DNA of 26,939 nucleotides from Mageeibacillus sp. UBA4314. GTDB taxonomy: Bacteria > Bacillota > Clostridia > Saccharofermentanales > Saccharofermentanaceae. The stretch is taken from contig DGUI01000025.1 in assembly GCA_002394605.1 (NCBI GenBank), positions 1-26,939 on the forward strand. The letters run 5' to 3'. Below are positions 1 to 7,635 of this stretch, piece after piece. The notes beneath the pieces were generated by a model, which was given only the letters and a program-made list of their open reading frames with translations, searched no databases and was not told the origin of the DNA. Position numbers and translations under genes: made by a program. The stretch's first letter is position 1; the number at the start of each line of letters is the position of its first letter.

Positions 1-942
1 AATGATATCATCGGGCTTAAGTCCGGCGATATCTGTCTTCTGCACCAGGATATAATCATCCTCGGAGATCGTGGGCTCCATACTTCCGGTTACGACATGC
101 AGGACGTTATAACCAAATACCGTTGCCGCTTTTCCTCTTGCCGTGCAGACGAAAATGTAGACCAGAAGGCCCGCTGCAGCGAGAAGGAGGATCCATTCGA
201 TGACACTGATGATCCTGGCGAAAATGCCCCGCTTCTTCTTATTGCCGGTGGGTTCTTCCTGCTGTTCCTCCGGGGAATCTGCATCGGTGCTTTCTTTTTT
301 TTCGTCCGCGTTTGAAGATTCTGATTCTTTGCTTTCTTTCTCGTCTTCCGGATTCAGAGCTTTGGCTTCACTACCTTCATTCTCTCCATCCGGCTTGGGG
401 GATTCTGCTTCGTCGCTTTCATTCTCTCCATTTGTTTTGGGAGATTCTGCATCACTGCTTTCCTCTTCCGGATTCAAGGATTCTGTATCACTGCTTTCCT
501 CTTCCGAATTCGAGGATTCAGCTTCTCCGCTTTCATTTTCCTCTTCCGGTTTCGGGGATTCTGCGTCGTCGTTTTCCTGTTCTGTCTTCGGAGATTCTGC
601 TTCACCGCTTTCGTCTTCCGACTTCGGAGGATTCGAGTCTACGTTTGGGGGATTGCCTTCAGATTCGGGCGATCCCGCAGATACAGAAGGTTCCTCCAAT
701 AGACTTTCTATAACGATTTCATTTTCATCATCATCGACTGCTTCTTTTTCATCCGGCGATTCTGATACTTCCGGCTTTTCCGGCGCTTCTGCACTTTCCG
801 ATGTTTCCGACGCTCCTGGATTTTCAGACGTTTTCGGCGCCTCTTCCGGTTTCGCAGTTTCCGACATTACGATCGGTTCCGGCTCATCGTCATCGATGAT
901 GATGTTGATCACTTCCGGTGTTTCGAATTCTTCTTCTGACAC
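1..942 (-). CDS. Signal peptidase I family (SipW/ER-type) with long acidic repeat N-terminus, partial
   Basis: This reading frame is open from a GTG at 942 to the left edge, giving 314 residues; the C-terminus is outside the window. Residues 1-235 are a very acidic Glu/Ser/Pro-rich region. Residues about 115-225 form roughly nine degenerate repeats of 12-14 residues around the theme AESPKPEEEN. A basic patch (NKKKRG) precedes one membrane segment at about 244-266. The motif TGSMEPT follows, with Ser287 as the predicted nucleophile, and then a conserved beta segment (DDYILVQKTD). The family cleaves signal peptides outside the membrane with a Ser/His or Ser/Lys pair; the second catalytic residue lies beyond the edge. 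An in-frame TAA 15 bases before the GTG fixes the start. Family members usually have only a short N-terminus before the membrane anchor, so the 240-residue cytoplasmic extension is odd and could be a docking tail. Confidence 0.88.
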   Translation of the reverse strand, partial: MSEEEFETPEVINIIIDDDEPEPIVMSETAKPEEAPKTSENPGASETSESAEAPEKPEVSESPDEKEAVDDDENEIVIESLLEEPSVSAGSPESEGNPPNVDSNPPKSEDESGEAESPKTEQENDDAESPKPEEENESGEAESSNSEEESSDTESLNPEEESSDAESPKTNGENESDEAESPKPDGENEGSEAKALNPEDEKESKESESSNADEKKESTDADSPEEQQEEPTGNKKKRGIFARIISVIEWILLLAAAGLLVYIFVCTARGKAATVFGYNVLHVVTGSMEPTISEDDYILVQKTDIAGLKPDDII

Positions 943-983
943 GTTATAATTCCACTTTTCGTTAGTTTACTGAATTCCGTTAA

Positions 984-1060
984 GATCCTTCGTTTTGCTC
1001 AGGATTACACGACCTGCATGCAGGCCACGGGATTCTTCGCTTCGCTCAGAATGACAGACT
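984..1060. repeat. REP-like dispersed repeat, two copies (one degenerate)
   Basis: The copy at 1029-1060 reads GATTCTTCGCTTCGCTCAG and continues AATGACAGACT. A degenerate copy at about 984-1012 has ATCCTTCGTTTTGCTCAG followed by GATTACACGAC. The same family occurs again at 3395-3549. The gap between the DUF2357-like gene and the signal peptidase gene (943-1082) holds little else: no clear promoter, and no terminator with a T-run. I recall this core as a common extragenic repeat in anaerobic Firmicutes and other phyla, but that should be verified by search. Confidence 0.7.
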
Positions 1061-1082
1061 AGACCCGAATGACACGGACAGA

Positions 1083-3371
1083 CTATGCCGCCTGGTCGTC
1101 GTTTCTGTGCTTAAAGTCATGCAGCTTTCTGCGGATGTGTTCGATCACGCTTACATGGTAATCCTTGTACAGCTTCTTCATCTGCATCTCGATTGCCTTG
1201 TTCTCTTCTGCAGTACGCTTCGGCGGATTCCATACTGGCTTCGGCTTGCTCTTTGCAGCCTTCTTCCGCTTCCTCTTGAACTTCTGGTCCTCGAAGAACC
1301 TTCTTATATTGTAAGGGTAATTCGTAGCGTATTTCTTGTAGTATACCTCGAACTTCTCCCGTTCGCCTCTCTCGTACTCTTCCTTCCGGATCGCTTCTTC
1401 CCGTTCTGCGCGGATGCGCTTCCAATCCGGGTTGTCCGTATCCTTCGGGATGATGCCGAAGAGGACGAAGAACAGCCACCGGAAGAACCGGGGAATGGCG
1501 TAAATGGGATTCTTGGAGTATTGTTTACGGATCTCATCGAAGGGCTTGGATTCGTAGACCTGACGCTCCGCTTTAAGCCGCGCTGCGCGTTCCTTCTCTT
1601 TCCTGGCCTTCTCTTCCTTCTGCTGCTCCAGCTTCATGCGGGCAGCGATCTCCTTCGGATCCTCGTATTCGGATTTCACCTCAGGCTGCGGGATCTCGGG
1701 AGCTTCTTCTCCCAGTTCCTCTGCGATGGCCTGGATCTCTTCCTGCTTCTGCGCAGTTTCTTCGATCTTGTTTACCGCTTCCTCGATATCGTCTGCGGTT
1801 ACAGAACCAAGAGCTGTAGAGCGTTCTTCCTCTTCCTTCTTCTTGTCGAAGACGGCGATATCCACGCCTTCCGCTTCACCGAGACCGCCACGGATCGCCT
1901 TCTTCTCCTGATCCAGCTTCTCCTGCTCAGCCTTCTGGGTTGCGATCTCTTCCGCAAGTCTGCGCTCTTCTTCAAGTCGCGCACGACGCTCTTCCTCTAT
2001 GCGGGCACGCTCCCGTTCCTCGGCTTCGATCTCGGCCTTCCGGCGCTCCAACATTTCCTGGACACGCTTCTCCTCGGCCTCCTTCTCCCGCTGGATCCGT
2101 TCCCGTTCTTCCTTCCTGGCTTCCTCGATCCGGCGTTTCTCCTCCAGACGGGCTTCACGCTGCCGCTGCAGACGTTCCTGCTCCTCCTTCAGCGCCTGTG
2201 CTTCCTTCAGCTTCCGCTCTTCCTCGCGGTAATAATTCCGCTCGATCTGAATAACACGCTCGATCTGTTCGAAGATGCTGTCGATATTCTCCGGCAGCTC
2301 GCTGTTCTCATATCGTTCCAGGCCCTCCGTCTGGATATAGCCTGCAGCCCCCTCCGTGTGCACATCATAATGCCCGGACAGAAGCTCTGCCTTGTAGCGT
2401 TTCACCACCTTGGGTTGAACACCCTTGAATTTTCTTTTACCCAGAGGAACATATTTCGATCTGGTCCGGTCCGTATAACCGCGGAACAGGAACAGATTGC
2501 AGGCCACCATCTGCGACAGATCCCTCATATATTCTGCCGATGGTTGAACTGCCGTGTCCTCGATATTGATCTCATAACCGATCTTCTCGTACCCGAGGAT
2601 ATACTGCCAAAGAGCCAGACAGGCCTTCAGATCCACATTTTTCATGATGGCGTTGGTACGCATGATCGGGGGATGTACGAAGTTATTGCCGAGGGCCTGG
2701 CAGAGCTCGGAGCCCTTGTAGCCCTCCAGTGTCTTCTTCAGCTTCTCCACGCGCTGCCATATGGTATAGCCGCTGTCGTTGGTAGCTTCAAGACTCTTCT
2801 TGGATGCGATGGAAATGTGGATGGTGGTTTCATTTCCCTGTTTGTCGTCGATGTCCGACTCCATTTCCACGGCAAAGATCTCTTCATCCTTGTCCACCTG
2901 AGAGAGCTTCTCGTAACGGGTCATGATGAAGATATAGAGACGGTCGATCAGTGTATTGACGAAACGGTTTTCGTAGGTTTCCAGGCTTTCTTCCTTGTGA
3001 ACGTTCAGGATCTTGGAAGGTGTTATGGTGCCCTTCTTCTCGTCAATACTCTGGATCAGGTCCGTGTGCTGTGCAAGATGTTTGATGGAATCCACGGTGA
3101 TCTTTTTGGACAGCGCAATAGGGACAACCTCTTCCACATCCACGATGGTTCTTCTTGGATTGCGGACTACGTTGTCCACGTGCAGCAGACCTTCTTCTAT
3201 GGCTTCTACCCAGGAGACGTCGATACTCTTCTCCATGAGCTTGCGGTTCATGGATACCGTCTTTCGACTGGCATCCACAAGCCGGCTCATATCACCATAG
3301 ATATCACTTTCCTGCATGGTCTGCAGGGCTGTTTGAAGTTCCTGGTAGCATTCGCCGTACTTTTCGTTCAA
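1083..3371 (-). CDS. DUF2357-like, coiled-coil, membrane-associated partner of McrB-like ATPase
   Basis: The product has 762 residues. The start is TTG at 3371, preceded by CGAGGA seven bases upstream, with an in-frame TGA shortly before. Residues about 118-150 contain EESLETYENRFVNTLIDRL, which resembles the conserved block of DUF2357 proteins, and residues 233-258 (HPPIMRTN...ALWQYI) resemble a later block. DUF2357 proteins are typically encoded beside McrB-like GTPase/ATPase genes, and here such a gene lies immediately upstream. Residues about 365-500 and 570-605 are Glu/Arg/Lys-rich coiled coil. Residues 624-641 (AIPRFFRWLFFVLFGII) are hydrophobic and flanked by charge, which suggests membrane contact. 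The C-terminus is strongly basic. I could not see the PD-(D/E)XK nuclease motif that often follows DUF2357. Function is inferred to be an effector or scaffold of the ATPase. The 227-bp gap upstream and 140-bp gap downstream contain REP-like repeats. Confidence 0.8.
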   Translation of the reverse strand: MNEKYGECYQELQTALQTMQESDIYGDMSRLVDASRKTVSMNRKLMEKSIDVSWVEAIEEGLLHVDNVVRNPRRTIVDVEEVVPIALSKKITVDSIKHLAQHTDLIQSIDEKKGTITPSKILNVHKEESLETYENRFVNTLIDRLYIFIMTRYEKLSQVDKDEEIFAVEMESDIDDKQGNETTIHISIASKKSLEATNDSGYTIWQRVEKLKKTLEGYKGSELCQALGNNFVHPPIMRTNAIMKNVDLKACLALWQYILGYEKIGYEINIEDTAVQPSAEYMRDLSQMVACNLFLFRGYTDRTRSKYVPLGKRKFKGVQPKVVKRYKAELLSGHYDVHTEGAAGYIQTEGLERYENSELPENIDSIFEQIERVIQIERNYYREEERKLKEAQALKEEQERLQRQREARLEEKRRIEEARKEERERIQREKEAEEKRVQEMLERRKAEIEAEERERARIEEERRARLEEERRLAEEIATQKAEQEKLDQEKKAIRGGLGEAEGVDIAVFDKKKEEEERSTALGSVTADDIEEAVNKIEETAQKQEEIQAIAEELGEEAPEIPQPEVKSEYEDPKEIAARMKLEQQKEEKARKEKERAARLKAERQVYESKPFDEIRKQYSKNPIYAIPRFFRWLFFVLFGIIPKDTDNPDWKRIRAEREEAIRKEEYERGEREKFEVYYKKYATNYPYNIRRFFEDQKFKRKRKKAAKSKPKPVWNPPKRTAEENKAIEMQMKKLYKDYHVSVIEHIRRKLHDFKHRNDDQAA

Positions 3372-3394
3372 ACGTGATTCCTCGGGTGGTTTAC

Positions 3395-3549
3395 GTCATT
3401 CTGAGGAACGAAGTGACGAAGAATCCCTTCGTTTGAGAACCATGGGATTCTTCGCTTCATGCACCAGAATTCCACAGGATTCTTCGCTTCGCTCAGAATG
3501 ACAGACTATATACTCAGTATTACAGACTGTATGCTCAGAATGACAGACT
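3395..3549. repeat. Cluster of REP-like repeats between AAA+ and DUF2357-like genes
   Basis: Four or more related pieces occur here. An inverted copy lies at 3395-3426 (GTCATTCTGAGGAACGAAG then TGACGAAGAATCCC). A truncated copy lies at 3443-3460 (GGGATTCTTCGCTTCATG). A full copy lies at 3476-3506 (GATTCTTCGCTTCGCTCAG then AATGACAGAC). Partial tails follow at about 3512-3528 (TACTCAGTATTACAGACT) and 3530-3549 (TGCTCAGAATGACAGACT). The inverted and direct copies can pair into a long stem in RNA or single-stranded DNA. Together with 984-1060 they bracket the DUF2357-like gene. Confidence 0.75.
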
Positions 3550-3598
3550 TATTTTTGATTGACTATAATTATGTTTCGGAGCAGTCGCAGTAACTGTA

Positions 3599-5173
3599 CT
3601 AGAACAATTTCTGCAGCCGCTCGAGGTAAGCGATGGACTCTGCCATGCGGCCCTTACCGAAGGACTTGTTCATGTAGACAACCAGCTCCTTCAGCTCGTC
3701 ACGGAGCATAGCCAGGTTCAGGGACTCGAACTTACGGAAGATCTTGGTGGCAAGGACATAGTCGATACCGTCAAGCTCTTCTCCGCCGCAGGCCACATAA
3801 ACCGGCACAAACAGGTTCATCTGCTTGATGATACGGTTACCGAATGCAACTCTCAGCTTCTCGATAACCCACAGGTCAAGCTGGTGTATCTTCTTGAGGT
3901 TCTCCTGAGATATCGGATACTTCTCATATGCTTCATTGAACAGCTGCTCCATGTGCGAGAAGCTTACATGGATGGGCGGCGTATCAGGTGCTTCGAACGC
4001 GACGCCCTTCGCATCAAGGTTGATCGGCTGGGCACGGTCGTAAACCTTATCCGAGATGGCATATGTCGAATCGTCGTTATTAGCTGTACCGACGTACCAG
4101 ATGTTCTGCGGTATCTTGAGCCTTCCCTTGTCGAGCTTCTCAGGGTCCGTGCTCCATACGCTCGGAACAAGGTCGAGCTGCCATTCATCTGAGTTAGGCA
4201 TTTCGAGTATGGACAGCATCTCCGCGAAATAATACTCGATCCTCGCGATGTTCATCTCGTCGAGGAGGATGATGTTTACATCGTCGTTATAGTTCGCTGA
4301 ATAGATCCTCTTCAGGACTTCCGTCTCGTTAAAGTTCTTCGTGAATTCGTTGAAGTATCCGAAGAGCTCCGTCCTGTCACGCCATGAAGGCTGGACTGAT
4401 GCGATCGTGGAATCCACGTCAAGGAACTTACCGAATGAATAAGGCAGTGATGTCTTACCTGTACCGGAGATACCCTGAAGGATGATGAGCTTTGTTGAAG
4501 CCATGCCTGCGACAAAGAGTCTCACTATCTTAGGTTCATAATACAGGTGCATCCTCGAGCATGCGAAGTTCCTGAACCTGTCGCAGAATTCTTCAAGCGT
4601 GATCTCATTATCGTATTCAGGAGGTGTGTACGTCTTATAGAAACTGTCAACCTCAAACAGCTTGGAGAATCTGTGATCCGTCGTAACGAATACGCCGTCC
4701 TCTGCGGGAGCCTGACCTTCCTCTCCTTCTTCTCCGGCGGAAGTCATTGCCATGCCATCTGCACCTGCCAGTGCCATGGATCTGCCTGCAGGCATTCCGA
4801 TCTGCGCGACCTTCATGGCCATGATCTCGTCCTTCTCCTTGGCCATCTTCATGACTCTAGCCTGAAGTACCGAGATCTCTTCTAAGAGGTCCTCGTTGCT
4901 TACTATCGAGTGACGGAACCTTATATACTTACGTATTCCGAGGAAGATAAGGAAGAACAGGAGTGCAAAGATGGCAACAACGATCAGGATGGACAGTATT
5001 GCCAGGATCCATCCGACCGCTCCGAATTCAACTGAGTATGACTTGAAGATATCGACATAATTCTTGATGTTAAAGATCTGCACGACACCGTCAAACAGAC
5101 CGCCAAAGATCATCCCGAATCCCTTCAGGATCTCAGATATGAAAGCGAAAAACCATTTCAAAAATGCACTCAT
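3599..5173 (-). CDS. Membrane-anchored McrB-like AAA+ ATPase
   Basis: The product has 524 residues and starts with ATG. Residues about 5-35 are hydrophobic or amphipathic and 54-80 form a membrane segment. A linker of about 100 residues rich in Met, Ala and Gly comes next. The AAA+ module carries Walker A GISGTGKTS (234-242), Walker B IILLDEMN (301-308; Asp305, Glu306), the McrB-type follow-on ARIEYYFAEMLSILE, sensor 1 VGTANND (361-367) and a likely arginine finger in DKVYDRA (Arg380). McrB-like enzymes form hexameric rings that couple NTP hydrolysis to partner proteins. Here the ring should sit on the cytoplasmic face of the membrane, unlike soluble restriction McrB. The gene starts 11 bases after the SipW stop codon and has AGGGA eight bases before the ATG, so it is co-transcribed with the peptidase. 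The downstream DUF2357-like protein is the expected partner. Confidence 0.9.
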   Translation of the reverse strand: MSAFLKWFFAFISEILKGFGMIFGGLFDGVVQIFNIKNYVDIFKSYSVEFGAVGWILAILSILIVVAIFALLFFLIFLGIRKYIRFRHSIVSNEDLLEEISVLQARVMKMAKEKDEIMAMKVAQIGMPAGRSMALAGADGMAMTSAGEEGEEGQAPAEDGVFVTTDHRFSKLFEVDSFYKTYTPPEYDNEITLEEFCDRFRNFACSRMHLYYEPKIVRLFVAGMASTKLIILQGISGTGKTSLPYSFGKFLDVDSTIASVQPSWRDRTELFGYFNEFTKNFNETEVLKRIYSANYNDDVNIILLDEMNIARIEYYFAEMLSILEMPNSDEWQLDLVPSVWSTDPEKLDKGRLKIPQNIWYVGTANNDDSTYAISDKVYDRAQPINLDAKGVAFEAPDTPPIHVSFSHMEQLFNEAYEKYPISQENLKKIHQLDLWVIEKLRVAFGNRIIKQMNLFVPVYVACGGEELDGIDYVLATKIFRKFESLNLAMLRDELKELVVYMNKSFGKGRMAESIAYLERLQKLF

Positions 5174-5184
5174 ACTCTACGTCC

Positions 5185-5841
5185 CTATCCGTTATCTTCT
5201 GATCCGGTATCATCCGGATCTGTATCTTTCTTTTCCTTTGCGAGGTACTCCTCGATAGCCTTCTTTTTGATCTCTTCCTCTTCTGCAGCACTGATCTTCG
5301 GCTTCTTCGTCTCGATCAATACCGTGATGAACTTATAGAGTTCGAACAGGAAGAAGATTGCCATAGGTATGACTATGAAGATGAAGAATCCTGTCCTGGT
5401 CCTGAGGAAATCGATGATATTTCCGCCGCCTGCGATCCTGCCGCCCCTCCATACACCAATGATGTCTGAAGCAGATACGGGTGAAGGATCATTTGCAGGA
5501 TTGTTGTCACCTCTTGTGATGAAGCTCTTCGAAGATCCTGATTCCTCAACCTCGACGATCCTGTGGGTGTTGATGATCCTGTTGCCGTCAACGATCATAT
5601 AGAAGGAGATGACATCATCCTTCTTGAGATCCATAAGGTCAGATTCCTTGACGAACAGAAGGTCACCCTTCTTGAATGTCGGAACCATTGAGTCGGACTG
5701 TACGGTCATGGGCATGATGCCGAACAACTGGGGAATGCCGTTATTCTTTGATGCCGAGAAGACAAGGATCGTTATGAGAAATGCACATATCAGCACAATC
5801 CACGCCAGTACATCGACAATGATCTTAATAACCTTCTTCAT
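5185..5841 (-). CDS. sipW: SipW-type signal peptidase I
   Basis: The product has 218 residues. The ATG at 5841 is chosen because AAGGAGGGGA lies just upstream; a longer frame exists, but it would overlap the previous gene. Membrane segments lie at about 7-29 and 151-176. The SDSMVPT motif gives Ser51 as nucleophile and NTHRI gives His93 in place of the Lys of ordinary bacterial type I peptidases, which marks the SipW/ER type. The box TRGDNN (109-114) is also typical. The C-terminus is a cytoplasmic, highly charged tail (EEEEIKKKAIEEYLAKEKKD). The family matures TasA/camelysin-like fibre proteins, and two such proteins are encoded next door. The start lies 10 bases after the stop of the TasA-like gene, and its ribosome site overlaps that stop. 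Confidence 0.92.
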   Translation of the reverse strand: MKKVIKIIVDVLAWIVLICAFLITILVFSASKNNGIPQLFGIMPMTVQSDSMVPTFKKGDLLFVKESDLMDLKKDDVISFYMIVDGNRIINTHRIVEVEESGSSKSFITRGDNNPANDPSPVSASDIIGVWRGGRIAGGGNIIDFLRTRTGFFIFIVIPMAIFFLFELYKFITVLIETKKPKISAAEEEEIKKKAIEEYLAKEKKDTDPDDTGSEDNG

Positions 5842-5851
5842 ATTCCCCTCC

Positions 5852-6601
5852 TTAGGTCGTCTCGACGATGGAGAAATCCATGCCGAACTTGATCGTTCCA
5901 CCTATGATAGCGTCGATACAGTCGGGGTCATTGCCCTCCAGCCATATGACGATCGTATATTTATCCTTATCTCCGGGCTCGAAGCCTTCCTTCTTCTCCC
6001 TCATGACAAGAGTAGAAGACAGGAATTCCTGATCGCAGTCGCTCTCTTTGCCCTGTCCGTTCGATTTCGTCTTGCCATATATGGTCCTCTCTCCATTCTT
6101 GTAGACAGCGACTCTGACCGCTTCGTCCACATTCTTGGATACATTCTCTATATATAGCTGACTCTCATAGGATACAGTATCATCGCCCGAATTAATTAAA
6201 TAAAACGTATATGCAATGAAATTGTTACCATTATGACTTCCATTCACCATATCAATGTTATCCGGAAGGTCAGATCCGCTGATATTGGTCATGTCATACT
6301 GGATGTCTGCCTGCAGCACAGAGATGGTATGGTCGTACGTGGGAGTCTCCGACAGGGACAGTCCCTGGTTTACCATATCATATTTATTAACCCTTACAGT
6401 AAAGCTGCCAAACTTATCGTAAAAGTACGCGACGGCATAGGCTATTGAGATGATCCCGATAAGGATAACGACCAGCAAAGAGATCACACGTGTAAGAAGG
6501 ACGTGCTTCTTGACTTCCTTTGCCGTTCTGCGGAGTGTAGCGACATCTCTTAACTTCTCGCCCCTCTCCTGATCAACTGTCTTCTTATCCTTCTTAGCCA
6601 A
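5852..6601 (-). CDS. Membrane-anchored TasA/camelysin-like protein
   Basis: The product has 249 residues from a TTG at 6601, with a purine-rich stretch including GGAAG upstream; no ATG fits. A basic, charged N-terminus of about 33 residues precedes a membrane segment at about 34-59, followed by an extracytoplasmic domain of about 190 residues. The segment FIAYTFYLINSGDDTVSYES, followed by an AVRVAVYKNGE strand, resembles the beta-rich fold of SipW-processed TasA/CalY-type proteins. There is no clear SipW cleavage box after the membrane segment (IAYAVAYFYDKFGSF), so it may stay anchored as an assembly base or minor subunit. It sits between the EAL protein (14-base gap) and the SipW peptidase (10-base gap). 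The family assignment rests on my reading of sequence character and context, so it is moderate. Confidence 0.72.
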   Translation of the reverse strand: MAKKDKKTVDQERGEKLRDVATLRRTAKEVKKHVLLTRVISLLVVILIGIISIAYAVAYFYDKFGSFTVRVNKYDMVNQGLSLSETPTYDHTISVLQADIQYDMTNISGSDLPDNIDMVNGSHNGNNFIAYTFYLINSGDDTVSYESQLYIENVSKNVDEAVRVAVYKNGERTIYGKTKSNGQGKESDCDQEFLSSTLVMREKKEGFEPGDKDKYTIVIWLEGNDPDCIDAIIGGTIKFGMDFSIVETT

Positions 6602-6615
6602 TCTCTTCTACTTCC

Positions 6616-7398
6616 TTATGTCTCAGTCTTCTTGCGCACGTAGCGCTCTGCCGTGTATTTGCCGGCAAGCGAACCTGCTATGTATCTGCAGTCACATTCA
6701 AATAATGTCTCCGCCTGGCTCGCCGTCGATATCCCGTCAGCGATCGGATCGGTATCAAGTCCCCCCACGAAATCGATTATCGACTTCACTGCATCGTTCG
6801 ATCTCTGGTTCTTCCCTATATAGGAAGTAATCTCCTGACTTAACATGACGAAGTCCACCGGGTATTCCGACAGCTTCATCAGAGGGGAGTTGTTGCCTCC
6901 GAAGCCGGTTATCATGAAGTGGAACCCGCGATTCCTCAGATTCTCGATCGAACGGCTCATCTTGATGTTGCCTTCGACAAGGATCTTCAGGGGAAGCTCG
7001 AAGCAGACTCTGTTGCAATCGATCTCCTCCTCGTCCAGGATCGACATGAGCTTATTCTCGAGAGCTCTCTCAAGCAGGTACGATGGCGGCATATAGACCG
7101 ACAGCCACCTGAAAAAGAAATCCCTCTCCATAAATCTCTTCAGGGCTTCCCTTGCCTGCCTGAATTCAAGATCGAAGAGAGCGATGCACTGATTCGTAAG
7201 TTCCGCGACATCGCGGAAGTTCTCGGGCGTCAGGATCCCAAGCCCCGGCGTATTAAGCCTCGTCCTGGACTGGAAGAACGTGAGGCTGCCCGTCTCGATC
7301 TCCCTGATCCCCCGGTAGAACATCTCTACAGCCCTAAGTCCTCCGACCTCGGTCTGAAGATCATTCCCGGTATCGATTGTCCCAATGTTATCGGTCAA
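6616..7398 (-). CDS. Degenerate EAL-domain protein, likely non-catalytic
   Basis: The product has 260 residues starting at a TTG at 7398; AAGGAG lies seven bases upstream, and the nearby ATG is followed at once by a stop. The order of segments follows the EAL phosphodiesterase fold: TPENFRDVAE (57-66), CFELP (132-136), ITGFGGNNSPLMKLSEYPVD (163-182) and IADGISTASQAETLFECDC (219-237). Key catalytic parts are altered. The EAL signature is absent, the usual DDFG is TGFG, the Lys in the usual IKID is lost (VMLS), and the AEG glutamate is Asp. EAL enzymes hydrolyse cyclic di-GMP, so this copy should at most bind it or act through protein contact. As the first gene of the fibre operon it may be a signalling input. 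Confidence 0.82.
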   Translation of the reverse strand: MTDNIGTIDTGNDLQTEVGGLRAVEMFYRGIREIETGSLTFFQSRTRLNTPGLGILTPENFRDVAELTNQCIALFDLEFRQAREALKRFMERDFFFRWLSVYMPPSYLLERALENKLMSILDEEEIDCNRVCFELPLKILVEGNIKMSRSIENLRNRGFHFMITGFGGNNSPLMKLSEYPVDFVMLSQEITSYIGKNQRSNDAVKSIIDFVGGLDTDPIADGISTASQAETLFECDCRYIAGSLAGKYTAERYVRKKTET

Positions 7399-7424
7399 TG
7401 CATATCTCCTTCTATACCTTAAAT

Positions 7425-7439
7425 ACCTGAGTAACAGGT
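7425..7439 (-). promoter_or_regulatory. Short hairpin in the 5' leader of the EAL-fibre operon
   Basis: In the minus-strand RNA, ACCTG and CAGGT can pair around a five-base loop. It lies between the predicted start of transcription (about 7457) and the ribosome site. It is small and could be chance. Confidence 0.3.
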
Positions 7440-7463
7440 GCAGGGTATATTTCCACTGACTAA

Positions 7464-7492
7464 ATTATATTATAGGTTTTTCCGATTCTCAA
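7464..7492 (-). promoter_or_regulatory. Sigma-A promoter for the EAL/TasA-like/SipW/AAA+ operon
   Basis: On the minus strand TTGAGA (7492-7487) is followed, after exactly 17 bases, by TATAAT (7469-7464). Transcription would start near 7457, leaving a leader of about 58 bases before the TTG start at 7398. Confidence 0.75.
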
Positions 7493-7502
7493 CTTTTGCC
7501 CG

Positions 7503-7580
7503 TTCACATTTTGGTTAAGAATTGATCCCAATTATTACGAGTTTGAAACTAGTTGTAAACAGCCTGTAAACAGATGTGAA
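7503..7580. promoter_or_regulatory. Putative operator cluster in the divergent fibre intergenic region
   Basis: TGTAAACAG occurs twice in direct orientation, at 7554-7562 and 7565-7573, giving an 11-base period typical of sites bound by tandem regulator dimers. The pair is flanked by a 7-base inverted repeat, TTCACAT (7503-7509) and ATGTGAA (7574-7580). The cluster lies between the two divergent promoters and about 34 bases upstream of the rightward -35 box. The regulator is unknown. Confidence 0.5.
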
Positions 7581-7606
7581 TTAATTTTGAAAAACACTCC
7601 TTTTTT

Positions 7607-7635
7607 TTGACACAATCGCTTTGGCATGTTATTTT
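7607..7635 (+). promoter_or_regulatory. Sigma-A promoter of the secreted TasA/camelysin-like gene
   Basis: TTGACA (7607-7612), a 17-base spacer and TATTTT (7630-7635) preceded by TGT, that is, an extended -10. A run of eight T lies at 7601-7608 around the -35 box. The leader would be about 65 bases. Confidence 0.75.

Noticed and set aside
200..949. Plus-strand Ser/Phe-rich open frame of 249 codons
   Set aside because: It mirrors the acidic repeat region of the signal peptidase on the minus strand; the minus frame contains the catalytic motif and membrane segment.
1107..3377. Plus-strand open frame of 756 codons opposite the DUF2357-like gene
   Set aside because: It is Leu/Phe-rich with no domain pattern, and is the expected shadow of a Glu/Lys/Arg-rich gene whose codons read backwards lack stops.
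1083..5173. Ordinary McrBC restriction system
   Set aside because: Both proteins look membrane-associated, no nuclease motif was seen and the operon partners are secretion genes.
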